Origin: Kordia sp965283645
GTDB taxonomy: Bacteria; Bacteroidota; Bacteroidia; Flavobacteriales; Flavobacteriaceae
DNA: 64,000 nt
Direction: 5' to 3'
NCBI RefSeq assembly: GCF_965283645.1
Contig: NZ_CBDIPG010000002.1
Coordinates: forward strand, 1 to 64,000
The stretch's first letter is position 1. The number at the start of each line of letters is the position of its first letter. The notes beneath the pieces are model-generated. The model saw nothing but the letters and a program-made list of their open reading frames with translations. It was not told where the DNA came from and did not search any database. This document shows positions 36,038-45,161 of the stretch, piece by piece. Made by a program: the position numbers and the translations under genes.

Positions 36038-36571
36038 TTATTGAGAATGGCGTTTATTTTTTGAATCTAGAAAGTCTATTAATGCTGTATTATAACAATG
36101 ATTCTCTCCGCTTCCGAAACAACCTTTTCCAATAGCGACGACATCAACATTATATTCTTTCTTAAAATCTTTTTTAATTCCTTCAGAGTTTACAGCTAGT
36201 CCATAAGCAAAGTAAGCGAATTTATTTTGTGTCTTATCAAACTCTAATCGCTCCAATAATTCATCACAATCTTTATCATTATAGCTTTTTATAAAATTTT
36301 TTCTGTCAATTTCTTGAAATGATTTATAGGACATAATTAACTCTGATGCTATTAGTAAAGCCATAAAAATGAATAAGTATTTAAAAAACTTGGGAGTTCG
36401 TAGCTTAGGGAGAAAAGTCAATATTAATAAAATCAATGAAATCATTAATCCTATTAATTGAAAATCCATTAACTCAGAATAAAGATTATAAGAATCTATA
36501 TTGATTCTGTTGAAAACTAGCAATGCAAACCCAATGAATACTAGAGCAATGATAATTATATATTTCTTCAT
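36038..36571 (-). CDS. Unknown membrane protein in a cassette-like position
   Basis: From the ATG at 36571 the product is 177 residues with two or three N-terminal hydrophobic helices (about 3-20, 37-55, 62-80) and a soluble C-terminal part with cysteines (DCDELL, GKGCFGSGENHCYN). I do not know the family. An upstream in-frame extension is rejected because it runs into the inverted-repeat element at 36572-36720. The gene is more AT-rich than its neighbours. Confidence 0.55.
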   Translation of the reverse strand: MKKYIIIIALVFIGFALLVFNRINIDSYNLYSELMDFQLIGLMISLILLILTFLPKLRTPKFFKYLFIFMALLIASELIMSYKSFQEIDRKNFIKSYNDKDCDELLERLEFDKTQNKFAYFAYGLAVNSEGIKKDFKKEYNVDVVAIGKGCFGSGENHCYNTALIDFLDSKNKRHSQ

Positions 36572-36720
36572 TGTGTTGATAGATGTTAACGTGGACATGT
36601 ATGGTTCAGTTGCGTTGGCAAAAACTAAGTTAGCTAAATTGGACGAACCAGAGGAAATTCCTCCGGAATTTCCAAGTAGGCGATAATCAAGCAATTAATT
36701 ATACACGGTATTGTACCACG
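36572..36720. repeat. 149-base element with terminal inverted repeats between two isolated genes
   Basis: One end reads TGTCCACGTTA and the other TGTACCACGTTA in inverted orientation. The middle holds AAATTCC-TCC-GGAATTT, a perfect 7-base inverted repeat. It fills the space between an unknown membrane gene and the DUF6602 gene. Its size, folding potential and place between orientation-matched lone genes recall recombination sites of integron-like cassettes, but no integrase gene is seen. Confidence 0.45.
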
Positions 36721-37638
36721 TTATTTCATTTCAATCCCAATTCTTTTATTCATTTCATCTGGAATGAAATGGTTTAGAATGTTTGTCTTTGAAACAATTA
36801 CTTTATTTAATAACAAATCAACTAGATATTGAAGGAAACCGAGCATAGTTCTTGAAGGGTCAATGATAAAATAATCCTTTCCAATTAACATTTTCGGATA
36901 ATTATATCCTCCAGATTGATAATATAAATCACTAGATTTTGTAGTCATTTCGCCAGTATTTCCACTTTCATCTTGTCCAATAAGCCCAAATACTTCTATC
37001 ATAGGTTTATTGTTTTTAGAAATTCCGATTATTCCTCTATTAATGACACATAATAAATTTGGTCTATGTTCTGGCGCTACATCTGCTATTGCATCATTAT
37101 AGTGTTTTAATAATGTTTTACTGCTCTTAAACGTTGTGTCAAAAGCGAAAATTATACCAATAGGTGAGCTAGTATTACTGGATACAATAGAATTACTTTT
37201 ATGATACGAAACACTATCTTCTATAAACTTTAATTTTTTTAGTGATTCAATATTTTTTACCGCTGTTTTTAATTCTTTTTCATCTATTGAAGTTTTTACT
37301 TCAATCCCACAATAAATTACATCAACTGGATAAATTGAAGGTTCTTCATCAATGAAAAGTTTTGGATTAAACAGCTTATCAATAATTAAGATGTCTTCTT
37401 GTTTACTTCTGTCACATTCACTGCCAGAATTATCTATTACTATACCTGAACTATATTGATACATTTCAGGAAGAAATTCAATTAGAAGCTGTCTTATTTC
37501 TTTCTCTACTCTAGTTCCTTTAGATGCTTGATGTTCAATTAATTCTCTAATATCATCAAAGCGCGATAGAATTTGTTCCACTCGCTTTTTGTAATGTTTA
37601 GAAACTCTGTCAGTAGCTTTAAATATAATTGGTTCCAT
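36721..37638 (-). CDS. DUF6602 domain protein
   Basis: A 305-residue protein. The N-terminal helix KATDRVSKHYKKRVEQIL leads into a domain with KGTRVEKEIRQLLIEFLPEMYQYSSGIVID, SKQEDILIID and YCGIEVKTSIDEKELKTAVKNI. The D...EVK pattern recalls PD-(D/E)XK nuclease folds, as in DUF6602. Function is unknown; relatives often sit in variable regions. Codon and base use look more AT-rich than the surroundings, and both flanks contain palindromes. Confidence 0.6.
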   Translation of the reverse strand: MEPIIFKATDRVSKHYKKRVEQILSRFDDIRELIEHQASKGTRVEKEIRQLLIEFLPEMYQYSSGIVIDNSGSECDRSKQEDILIIDKLFNPKLFIDEEPSIYPVDVIYCGIEVKTSIDEKELKTAVKNIESLKKLKFIEDSVSYHKSNSIVSSNTSSPIGIIFAFDTTFKSSKTLLKHYNDAIADVAPEHRPNLLCVINRGIIGISKNNKPMIEVFGLIGQDESGNTGEMTTKSSDLYYQSGGYNYPKMLIGKDYFIIDPSRTMLGFLQYLVDLLLNKVIVSKTNILNHFIPDEMNKRIGIEMK

Positions 37639-37690
37639 AGGTTATGAATTCTAAAATTCAGCAGTTTTTTAAATGTTGCACAACGCACAT

Positions 37691-37710
37691 ATAACAAGAA
37701 TTCCTGTTAT
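37691..37710. repeat. 20-base imperfect palindrome upstream of the DUF6602 gene
   Basis: ATAACAAGAATTCCTGTTAT pairs with itself at all but one base pair. TGTTGCACAACGCAC lies just before it. It is the only structure seen in the 165-base gap. Confidence 0.5.
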
Positions 37711-37803
37711 TTCTCCTATAACCAAACCCGATTATAAGGCATACGATGTATATATCCTTAAAACTATAAGAATCCCACCAAAAATCAAAGTCATTCAACC
37801 AAT

Positions 37804-38544
37804 TTATTGAAAAAGTTCCAAGAAGGCTTTTTTGTTAGCTTTGGAAATCGGAACGCGTTCTTCTGTTTCCAATACTAAATAACCTTCGTTTTCAAAATGG
37901 CGTACTTTTTCAAGATTTACAATGTGCGATTTGTGACATTTGAAGAATTTTGGATTTAATAATTTTTCAAATTTCCCCAAATTGTACGAACTCGTCATCA
38001 CAGTCTTATCAATGAGATGAATTTTGGTGTATCCGCTAAATCCTTCTAAATGCATCACTTCTTCCTCTGGAATAAACGACAAGCCTTTTGCCGTTGGCAC
38101 TATTATTTTATTATTATTGGAAATGGTATTCGTGAGTAAATTAACGAGTTTTGAGTTATTTTCTAAATCGTTTTTCGTCTGAATTACCGTAATTGCTTTG
38201 TTTACGGCGATAATTAAATCTTCATCATCAATTGGTTTTAGAACATAATCAATAGCGTTTTGCTTGAATGCTTCAATCGCATATTCGCTATACGCCGTGA
38301 CAAATATGACCTGAAATTGTATTTCTTTTAACTTCGCTAACAATTCAAAACCGTTGATTCTAGGCATTTCAATGTCTAAGAAAACCAAATCGGGTTGCTT
38401 ATTTTTCAATGCTTTTACAGCATCTTCTGGTTTTTGAAATGTAGCGGTGATTTCAATACCTGAGAAAAGTTTTCCAAGTTTTTGCGCTAATCCTTTTAAA
38501 TTGGATATTTCGTCATCAATAAGTATGGCAGTAAGTGTTTTCAT
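37804..38544 (-). CDS. LytTR-family response regulator
   Basis: A 246-residue regulator. The receiver domain has DDE near 12, the phosphorylated aspartate in LVFLDIEMPRINGFE and the lysine in IDYVLKPIDDEDLI. The C-terminal LytTR domain (about 145-246) has LHLEGFSGYTKIHL-like and KCHKSHIVNLEKVRHFE segments that bind direct repeats. It starts three bases after its sensor kinase, so the two make a pair. Confidence 0.93.
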   Translation of the reverse strand: MKTLTAILIDDEISNLKGLAQKLGKLFSGIEITATFQKPEDAVKALKNKQPDLVFLDIEMPRINGFELLAKLKEIQFQVIFVTAYSEYAIEAFKQNAIDYVLKPIDDEDLIIAVNKAITVIQTKNDLENNSKLVNLLTNTISNNNKIIVPTAKGLSFIPEEEVMHLEGFSGYTKIHLIDKTVMTSSYNLGKFEKLLNPKFFKCHKSHIVNLEKVRHFENEGYLVLETEERVPISKANKKAFLELFQ

Positions 38545-38547
38545 GGC

Positions 38548-41418
38548 TTATAATTGCGTAATTATAAAAGTTGATTTGTTTCCTTTATCTGTTAATTCTG
38601 GAGATACTTCTTCCGTTTTGTATGTAATTTTCCAGTTTTCAGATTGGTTTAAATATTTCAGGCGATCATCCAACACATTGGAAGATTTCACTTTTTTGTT
38701 TGCTTTGTTTTGTGTGTTTACAACGCCTACTCCATCGTCAATGATTTCAATTCGATAGTTTTTTTCATCAATAAATTTAAAATTAATGGTAATTTTTCCA
38801 GTATCCATTTTATTAAAAATTCCGTGATTTACAGCATTTTCAACAATTGGTTGCAACAACATTGTTGGTATTTTGTGTTTCTTTATATCCAACAATTCAT
38901 CAATATGAAGTTGATATTCAAATTTTTCCTTGAAACGCAGTTTTTCAATATCCAAATAGTTTTTGATGAGCTGAATTTCTTGTGCTAAATTTATTTCGGT
39001 TTCTTTTGAAAGTTCAAAAAACTGCCTGATAAGCTTTGAAAATTTCACCAAATACGTTTCTGAAGCCTTTATTTCATTGTTATTAATGTAATATTGAATC
39101 GCCGCCAACGAGTTGAATACAAAATGCGGATTCATCTGTGAACGCAATGCTTTGAGTTGAATTTCAGAAAGTAATTTTTCTTGTACTAACTTTTCATTTT
39201 TCTTTTCTTGTGTTTTTTTACTAACGCGCCAAACCGCAAATATAATTGTAATTAATAGTAAACATATTCCACCAATTTTTGCCCACAATGTTTGCCACCA
39301 CAAAGGTATAATGGTAAAACTAATTTGCTTTTCAATGTTGTTTGAAATTATTTTTAAAGTATATGTATTTGGCTGTAAGTCGTTAAAATTAAGCACATTC
39401 GTAGCGGAAGTACTCCATGTTTTTTGTATCGGTTCTAATTGATATGTGTAACTTGTGTGTTGATCTTCAGAGAAATCAATGCGTGAAACCTCAACACTTA
39501 ATGTATTGTTATTTACATATTCAAAATTATTAGTTTCGGTTGTAATTGTTGCTGAATTGTACGTCGCTTTTTTTATAAAAACATCTAATAAAAGACTTTG
39601 TTTTTTCTGCTGTTTTGGCAGCATCGCCAATCCGTTATTGGTAGCAACAATTAGATCAGTTTCATTTACATATACCGAATTGATATTGTTATTTGGCAAA
39701 CCATCATTCTGATTGTAAGTTCTGTGTAAGTTATAGGTTTCATCTTCTTTCAAAAAATGTAAAACACCTGTATTTGTTGCCAACCATAACGATGTATTTT
39801 TTATAAAAGCATCTTGTACAATTAAAAATTCCGAGCCTTTTAGTGGTTTAATAATTTCTAAATCAGTAATATAAGAACCAAATCCGTCTGTATTTATTAA
39901 AAGTGATGTATTCGATAGTTTTTTTAAGCTTAGTATTGATCTGTTCAGTGTGTCATTTTTGAAATATACGGAACGAATGGAATCATTTTTCAGTTCTTTC
40001 AAACCGTTTGTAGTGGCGATTAATAAACGATTTTTAAAAGCTAGCAAATCCGTAGTCCCTTTTTGAAGGTATTCTTTTTCAATAGATAAATCATTGGTAT
40101 TCATTTTGTTTATTCCGAAAGAAAAATTGCCATATAAATAATCTTCAAAGAATATAAATCTTCGCGCCAAACTGTTAAGTAAGCTTGATTGTTTTTGCCC
40201 TTCATTAAAATCTATCGTTGTGAGTTGATTGTGAGCTGCAATGAAAATTTTTGTTTTTGTTGAAAAATAATTTTTGTCAAGCTCTTTTACTTCACTCGCA
40301 CTAAAAATATATTCTTCGACAGCAATAAAAGCATTAAATTCTTTTGTTTGCGGATCGTATTTATAAATTCCTTTGTTGAAAATATTTGCGTATAAATCGC
40401 CATTTAAAACATTAAAACTTTGAATTTTATCTTCATTGAATAGATATTTTATATGCTGTTGCAGATAGGGTAATTTATAAACTCCTTTGTTAAAGGTTGA
40501 AAGCCAAACCGTATTGAGATTGTCTATAAAACCAAAATGAGCGTTTAAATTTGGTGGAAAATAGAACGGATTTTTGATGTGAAGATCAGCATCTAAAAAA
40601 CCTACAAAACCAGCACCCGTAATTTGCAATTGATCACCGACTAGATTGATTCTTGAATGGTTAACTACTTCAATTCCAATCTCATCCTTAAAATTGTACT
40701 TGCTAAATTTTAGCGTATTCAAATTTAATATCGAATACATTTTATTCGAAACCCAAAAATATAAACTATCCGAAATTTGACCTCTCATAGTATGATTATG
40801 TAAAATTTCTTTTGCATAATTTTCTCCTATTTTTTTATGATTTTGATCGTGAATACTAAATTTTCCACTCTTGTTGTGAACCCTTAAATAATTTACATTT
40901 TCATGAAGAATTTTAGTATAATCAAATTTGTTGGCATCTTTAGCATCTTTAAAATCATCCACGGAATAAATTATGTTCCATGTATCATTTTTCAGTTGAT
41001 ACAATTTATTAGTTCCCATAGGATAAATTTCGTTTCCTAACTGAAATGAAAATGTAGGATTTATGATTTCTCCTTTTGTTGCATTCGGAAAAGAAACGAC
41101 GCTATCATTTTTTATATATCCAAGTGAAGAAGCTTTGGATAAATACCATATTTTTCCGTCTGGCGTTGTAAAAGCTTCCCAAACATCGTTGTTGGACAAG
41201 CCATTTTTTGTGGTAAAAATTGTAAAATTATTACCATCATATTTTACCATTCCTTTATCTGTCAAAAACCACATAAAACCTTGCGCATCTTGTAAAATGG
41301 TGTACACATGATTGCTAGGCAAACCATCTTTGGTAGTGTAATTGGTGTATTGTTGCGCAAAAGAAAAACTCCATAACAGCAGTAATAGTAGTGTGATATG
41401 GAGTTTTTTAGGATTCAA
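38548..41418 (-). CDS. Propeller-type sensor histidine kinase (LytS/YehU-like)
   Basis: A 956-residue membrane kinase. A signal peptide (LLWSFSFAQ) is followed by about 600 residues of two-component-regulator propeller repeats (YTTKDGLPSNHVYTILQD, YNQNDGLPNNNINSVYV), a Y_Y_Y domain near 660-715, one membrane helix (about 722-742) and a coiled coil. The kinase core has LRSQMNPHFVFNSLAAIQYYI with the phosphorylated histidine and an ATPase domain. It senses an unknown periplasmic signal. Confidence 0.93.
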   Translation of the reverse strand: MNPKKLHITLLLLLLWSFSFAQQYTNYTTKDGLPSNHVYTILQDAQGFMWFLTDKGMVKYDGNNFTIFTTKNGLSNNDVWEAFTTPDGKIWYLSKASSLGYIKNDSVVSFPNATKGEIINPTFSFQLGNEIYPMGTNKLYQLKNDTWNIIYSVDDFKDAKDANKFDYTKILHENVNYLRVHNKSGKFSIHDQNHKKIGENYAKEILHNHTMRGQISDSLYFWVSNKMYSILNLNTLKFSKYNFKDEIGIEVVNHSRINLVGDQLQITGAGFVGFLDADLHIKNPFYFPPNLNAHFGFIDNLNTVWLSTFNKGVYKLPYLQQHIKYLFNEDKIQSFNVLNGDLYANIFNKGIYKYDPQTKEFNAFIAVEEYIFSASEVKELDKNYFSTKTKIFIAAHNQLTTIDFNEGQKQSSLLNSLARRFIFFEDYLYGNFSFGINKMNTNDLSIEKEYLQKGTTDLLAFKNRLLIATTNGLKELKNDSIRSVYFKNDTLNRSILSLKKLSNTSLLINTDGFGSYITDLEIIKPLKGSEFLIVQDAFIKNTSLWLATNTGVLHFLKEDETYNLHRTYNQNDGLPNNNINSVYVNETDLIVATNNGLAMLPKQQKKQSLLLDVFIKKATYNSATITTETNNFEYVNNNTLSVEVSRIDFSEDQHTSYTYQLEPIQKTWSTSATNVLNFNDLQPNTYTLKIISNNIEKQISFTIIPLWWQTLWAKIGGICLLLITIIFAVWRVSKKTQEKKNEKLVQEKLLSEIQLKALRSQMNPHFVFNSLAAIQYYINNNEIKASETYLVKFSKLIRQFFELSKETEINLAQEIQLIKNYLDIEKLRFKEKFEYQLHIDELLDIKKHKIPTMLLQPIVENAVNHGIFNKMDTGKITINFKFIDEKNYRIEIIDDGVGVVNTQNKANKKVKSSNVLDDRLKYLNQSENWKITYKTEEVSPELTDKGNKSTFIITQL

Positions 41419-41545
41419 TAGAATATAGTTAATGCGTTGTTACAAATGTAATGGTTTCATTTTCTATTTAATAGAATTTGGAATGTATGATTCTCATTCA
41501 AAGGAAGAATAACGTACTTTACACATATATTGATCTATTTTCAAG

Positions 41546-43447
41546 TTATTGCTTGATTATTTTTTTAGTCGAAAAACCATTGATAGAAACAACTTTTAGA
41601 AAGTAAATTCCGCTTGAAGCGTTTGCCATAGTAAGCATATTGTTTCCTATTTGCAACGTCCCTTTTTGAAGTTCTTGTCCGTTTATATTTGTAATTGTAA
41701 ATGTAGCTGTCTCTTTGATTGAAACTTCAAACTGATCTTTTACAGGATTCGGATACATTGTAAAACTAGCTTCGTTATCAGACGTGTTTTCTAAAGAAAG
41801 AGTTCCATCTATTTGAGTTGTCGCCGTATTTGTGATGATTGGTAAATTATAATCAAAATAGATAGCAGCTTGGCATTCTACAACATCACCAACGGTAAAA
41901 GTTGGAACTGTTCGTGCCTTGAATACGATAAAACCATGACTATTTGGCTCATCAGAAGTACTATCGGCTAAATTTATATTATCAAACTGAAAGTTTACTT
42001 TATCGCCACTTAGGTTTGTCACATATGCATGAGAAGCATATATTGGCGTAAATGTTGACCAATCTAAATCAGCATCTAAAACTGTGTTTACATTGATATT
42101 AATTGCAGATGCTGTTCCCGTATTCTGAAAACGAATTCTAAAATACAAATCTTCGTATGCTTGTGTGTAATTCAACAACGGACCTTGTAAAATTGTTGCA
42201 TCATTAGGATCGTATGAACCAATCGTGACTTGTTGCAAATCGAATGTGTTATTTGCCGTATTTGTTTCTGCTATTGGCGTTATGTTTGCCTGAAAAGGTA
42301 AAATATCACCATTGTTCACCGTTGGCGGCGTATTTATATTAAAAAACACATTGATGACTCTTGTTTCAAAAGGTGCTAAATTTGAATAATTCCAGCTTAA
42401 TGTATTTGCTGTAAAACTGTTTTCTGTTGGAGAAGATGACAAATGATTCACCAAACTAGCATCATACACAAACTCAATAGCGCCACTTGCCGTAGTTCCG
42501 CCGTTATTTGTGTATACAATGCTATAAGCACTATTGAAACCAGGTCGTGCATCAGTTGTCGGAACAATAATTACCGAAACGTCAGTACCAACAATAGTAG
42601 AAGTAATACAAAAGTTTTGACTGCCAATAGTTTGTGGAGATGAAAATGTATTTGAATAGTTTGCAGGTGTGGACGTAATTGATGCATTCGCAATTTCCGT
42701 AGTAACAGTTCCAGATTCATCAAAGGTAAAACCATAATTTCCTAACGTATTTGTGTTTGAATAATATACATTTCCACTTGTAGAAGCGGTACTTTTTACG
42801 AGAATGTTAGCTGGCGTATACGTTGATGTTGCACAATTATCTGCATTTTCATCATAGGTAACTTTTCCTTGGACACTGTGTGGCGAATTGTCTTTGTATA
42901 AATTGATCGTTCCAAATTGATAGGTTTCATCAAAATTATTATCATCCAAATTACCTACAGATCCCGTTAATTCTAAATAATAAGTATCTGTAGTATCTAT
43001 AAGAAAAGGAGAACTTTCACAGAAGTCCATTGCGCCTGGTCCGCCTCCATTCATTGTACAATTCAAATTGAATGATTGTACAATAGTTCCTGACGAATTT
43101 TTTAACACGACACTTGATAATTGACTCACTTGAAACGCGCCCATCATTGCATCAAAGAAATAATGACCATATTCTGTAAAAAATACATAGTTGTCACTTG
43201 CAAATAAAGGAAAACTCGGCGATGTGATCACAAAAGTTTCTTCGTTAAAACTGGAATTTTCAATAGCCAATACACCGCTTGTATACGATGAATTAGAATT
43301 GGACATGCTAATGTTATTCCCAGCTATTGACCAACCGTTTAAATCGGTTGCAAAATTATAGTTGGGAATGTTAATGTTTTGTGCTGCTACAGCACTGAAA
43401 AATAGTACGCATAAAAATGCATACATGCAATGTAGTTTTACTTTCAT
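41546..43447 (-). CDS. Secreted repeat-domain protein with T9SS tail
   Basis: A 633-residue protein with a signal peptide ending FFSAVAAQ. The first part has jelly-roll-like sequence (NYNFATDLNGWSIAGNN). The middle has a DUF11/conserved-repeat region: FNSAYSIVYTNNGGTTASGA and YDPNDATILQGPLLNYTQAYEDLYF. The C-terminus is a type A T9SS sorting domain (FTMYPNPVKDQFEV ... GIYFLKVVS). It is probably a surface or secreted adhesin-like protein. Confidence 0.82.
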   Translation of the reverse strand: MKVKLHCMYAFLCVLFFSAVAAQNINIPNYNFATDLNGWSIAGNNISMSNSNSSYTSGVLAIENSSFNEETFVITSPSFPLFASDNYVFFTEYGHYFFDAMMGAFQVSQLSSVVLKNSSGTIVQSFNLNCTMNGGGPGAMDFCESSPFLIDTTDTYYLELTGSVGNLDDNNFDETYQFGTINLYKDNSPHSVQGKVTYDENADNCATSTYTPANILVKSTASTSGNVYYSNTNTLGNYGFTFDESGTVTTEIANASITSTPANYSNTFSSPQTIGSQNFCITSTIVGTDVSVIIVPTTDARPGFNSAYSIVYTNNGGTTASGAIEFVYDASLVNHLSSSPTENSFTANTLSWNYSNLAPFETRVINVFFNINTPPTVNNGDILPFQANITPIAETNTANNTFDLQQVTIGSYDPNDATILQGPLLNYTQAYEDLYFRIRFQNTGTASAININVNTVLDADLDWSTFTPIYASHAYVTNLSGDKVNFQFDNINLADSTSDEPNSHGFIVFKARTVPTFTVGDVVECQAAIYFDYNLPIITNTATTQIDGTLSLENTSDNEASFTMYPNPVKDQFEVSIKETATFTITNINGQELQKGTLQIGNNMLTMANASSGIYFLKVVSINGFSTKKIIKQ

Positions 43448-43523
43448 TAGAGAGGATTTTATGAATTAACAAATACACCTCTAATATAAAACCAAGTTCC
43501 TTTACACGTATGCGTCATTGAAA

Positions 43524-43537
43524 GAAACACGTGTTTC
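43524..43537. promoter_or_regulatory. Perfect 14-base palindrome (GAAACACGTGTTTC)
   Basis: It lies between two divergent genes, 37 bases ahead of the promoter for the plus-strand gene. Its symmetry fits a dimeric regulator's site; the regulator is unknown. Confidence 0.35.
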
Positions 43538-43574
43538 ATTTATTAAAATAGCACTTTCATACAATAACTATTTA

Positions 43575-43606
43575 TTTGCCTAGTTAGTAAAAACGTATTA
43601 TGTTTG
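43575..43606 (+). promoter_or_regulatory. Bacteroidota promoter for the gene at 43625
   Basis: TTTG (43575-43578) and TATGTTTG (43599-43606) are 20 bases apart. The -7 box lies inside an upstream TTG-started extension, supporting the ATG at 43625. Confidence 0.6.
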
Positions 43607-43624
43607 CTAAAACTGCTATTATTT

Positions 43625-44149
43625 ATGGAAGACAAAATTTTTGATTTGTTGATGTACTCTATTCCTGCAATTATTACTGGAGGAATTGCTTATTTTTTCT
43701 TTAGAGATCACATGATTAATGAAGATAAAAGAAGACGTTATTTATTACACAAAGATGCTCAAAAAGAAGCGTTACCATTACGTTTACAAGCGTACGAGCG
43801 ACTTTCTTTGTTTTTAGAACGCATTACACCATCAAAATTATTAGTACGCGTCTCTCCTACTTCTACCGATAAAAATGATTACGAACGTTTGCTAATTATG
43901 AGCATTGAACAAGAGTTTGATCATAATTTATCACAGCAAATTTATATGAGTGATCAATGTTGGAATATTATTATTGCTTCTAAAAATTCAACAATACAGT
44001 TAATTAGAAAAGCTAGTTTGAACGGAAAAGTTACTTCTGCAAATAAACTGCGTGAAGTTATTTTAACAGAAATGATGGAACAACAAGCGCCAAGCGATAC
44101 TGCTTTGTCATATATTAAAAAGGAAGTTGCTGATTTTTTACATACGTAA
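43625..44149 (+). CDS. Conserved Bacteroidota membrane-anchored protein
   Basis: A 174-residue protein with one N-terminal membrane helix (about 7-26) and a soluble helical domain with KDAQKEALPLRLQAYERLSLFLERI and IEQEFDHNLSQQIYMSDQCW. This resembles a family of small Bacteroidota proteins of unknown function. The topology suggests the helical part faces the cytoplasm. It converges with a T9SS cargo gene. Confidence 0.65.
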   Translation: MEDKIFDLLMYSIPAIITGGIAYFFFRDHMINEDKRRRYLLHKDAQKEALPLRLQAYERLSLFLERITPSKLLVRVSPTSTDKNDYERLLIMSIEQEFDHNLSQQIYMSDQCWNIIIASKNSTIQLIRKASLNGKVTSANKLREVILTEMMEQQAPSDTALSYIKKEVADFLHT

Positions 44150-44157
44150 ACGTACAA

Positions 44158-45069
44158 TTAGTTTTTTACCACTTTAAACGTATTACTTCTGTTTGCGTTG
44201 TCGGTCAATTTTACAAAGTACAATCCGCTTTGTAACTTGCTCATATCAATGGTTTCAAATTGACTTTTCTGCGTTCGAATTAATTTTCCTTGAATAGCAT
44301 ATATTTCTAAGGATTTGATTTCATTGGTTTTACTGATATGCAATGTATTTTTAACTGGATTCGGATATAGATTTACATCTGAAAACACTACTTCTTGCGT
44401 ACTTAATAATTGTGATTCTAAATACATCAATTCAGTCGTTCCAGCTTCTATAACAGCTGAGTATGCGTCTAAATCCGCTTTTAGTAAATTTGCATCACAA
44501 TCACACATTGCAATGTAAGCTCTCAACAACGAATTTTGCATTGATGATGGCAAATATTGTGTGTAAAAATATACATTGTGTGTTGTAAATATTGTGTTGA
44601 GTCCAGAGTCATTAGTCGTAACAATTCCATTGCTCGTTCCTGTTACAGTTCCTACATTAATATCAGCTATCTTTAAAAATAGATGGTTGTAGGCATATCT
44701 ATCATCCAAAGGATACGCATTTCTAATAACTGAAGAATATGCATTTAAATCTGATGCTAATTGGTTGTTATCACAATTATCACAAACGACCAATGTCCAA
44801 TGCGCAAAGCCGTTAGGGCTTACACTTGGTAAAGATTCAATTTTGTCATAAGCTATTACGTTATTTCCTATTAAGATTGCATTTAATCCTGCATCGTTAG
44901 AATAATTTGTTTCGCCAAGTGGCATATTGTAGTAATATGTTGGCGCACCAATAAAGCTTCCAAGTGCTGGTGATTGATCTACTATTTCAATTTGAATGTA
45001 TTTTAATTGTGCGAAAGAGAGTTGCGTAAATAGCAAAAGGATGGCTATATATGTAATTTTCTTAATCAT
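44158..45069 (-). CDS. Secreted protein with T9SS tail
   Basis: A 303-residue protein with a signal peptide ending TQLSFAQ. Two internal repeats share the pattern DCDxNxLxxDLxAYSxVI (about 92-115 and 188-210), each around short cysteine pairs (VCDNCDNN; MCDCDAN). The last 75 residues are a T9SS type A tail (DVNLYPNPVKNTLHI ... GLYFVKLTD). Function unknown. Confidence 0.78.
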   Translation of the reverse strand: MIKKITYIAILLLFTQLSFAQLKYIQIEIVDQSPALGSFIGAPTYYYNMPLGETNYSNDAGLNAILIGNNVIAYDKIESLPSVSPNGFAHWTLVVCDNCDNNQLASDLNAYSSVIRNAYPLDDRYAYNHLFLKIADINVGTVTGTSNGIVTTNDSGLNTIFTTHNVYFYTQYLPSSMQNSLLRAYIAMCDCDANLLKADLDAYSAVIEAGTTELMYLESQLLSTQEVVFSDVNLYPNPVKNTLHISKTNEIKSLEIYAIQGKLIRTQKSQFETIDMSKLQSGLYFVKLTDNANRSNTFKVVKN

Positions 45070-45161
45070 AATGTGACTTTTTCTTTTAAAAATACATAAT
45101 TATAAGATTCGATGAAAAAATTATACTATGATTTTTAAAAAGATACGTGTTAACACGTAGT

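Noticed and set aside
36572..36694. In-frame N-terminal extension of the membrane protein gene
   Set aside because: The 41-residue extension runs through an inverted-repeat element, and the signal-like helix begins at the ATG at 36571.
36572..36720. True integron attC site
   Set aside because: The ends lack a clean GTTRRRY/RYYYAAC core and no integron integrase is in the window, so only a loose resemblance is claimed.
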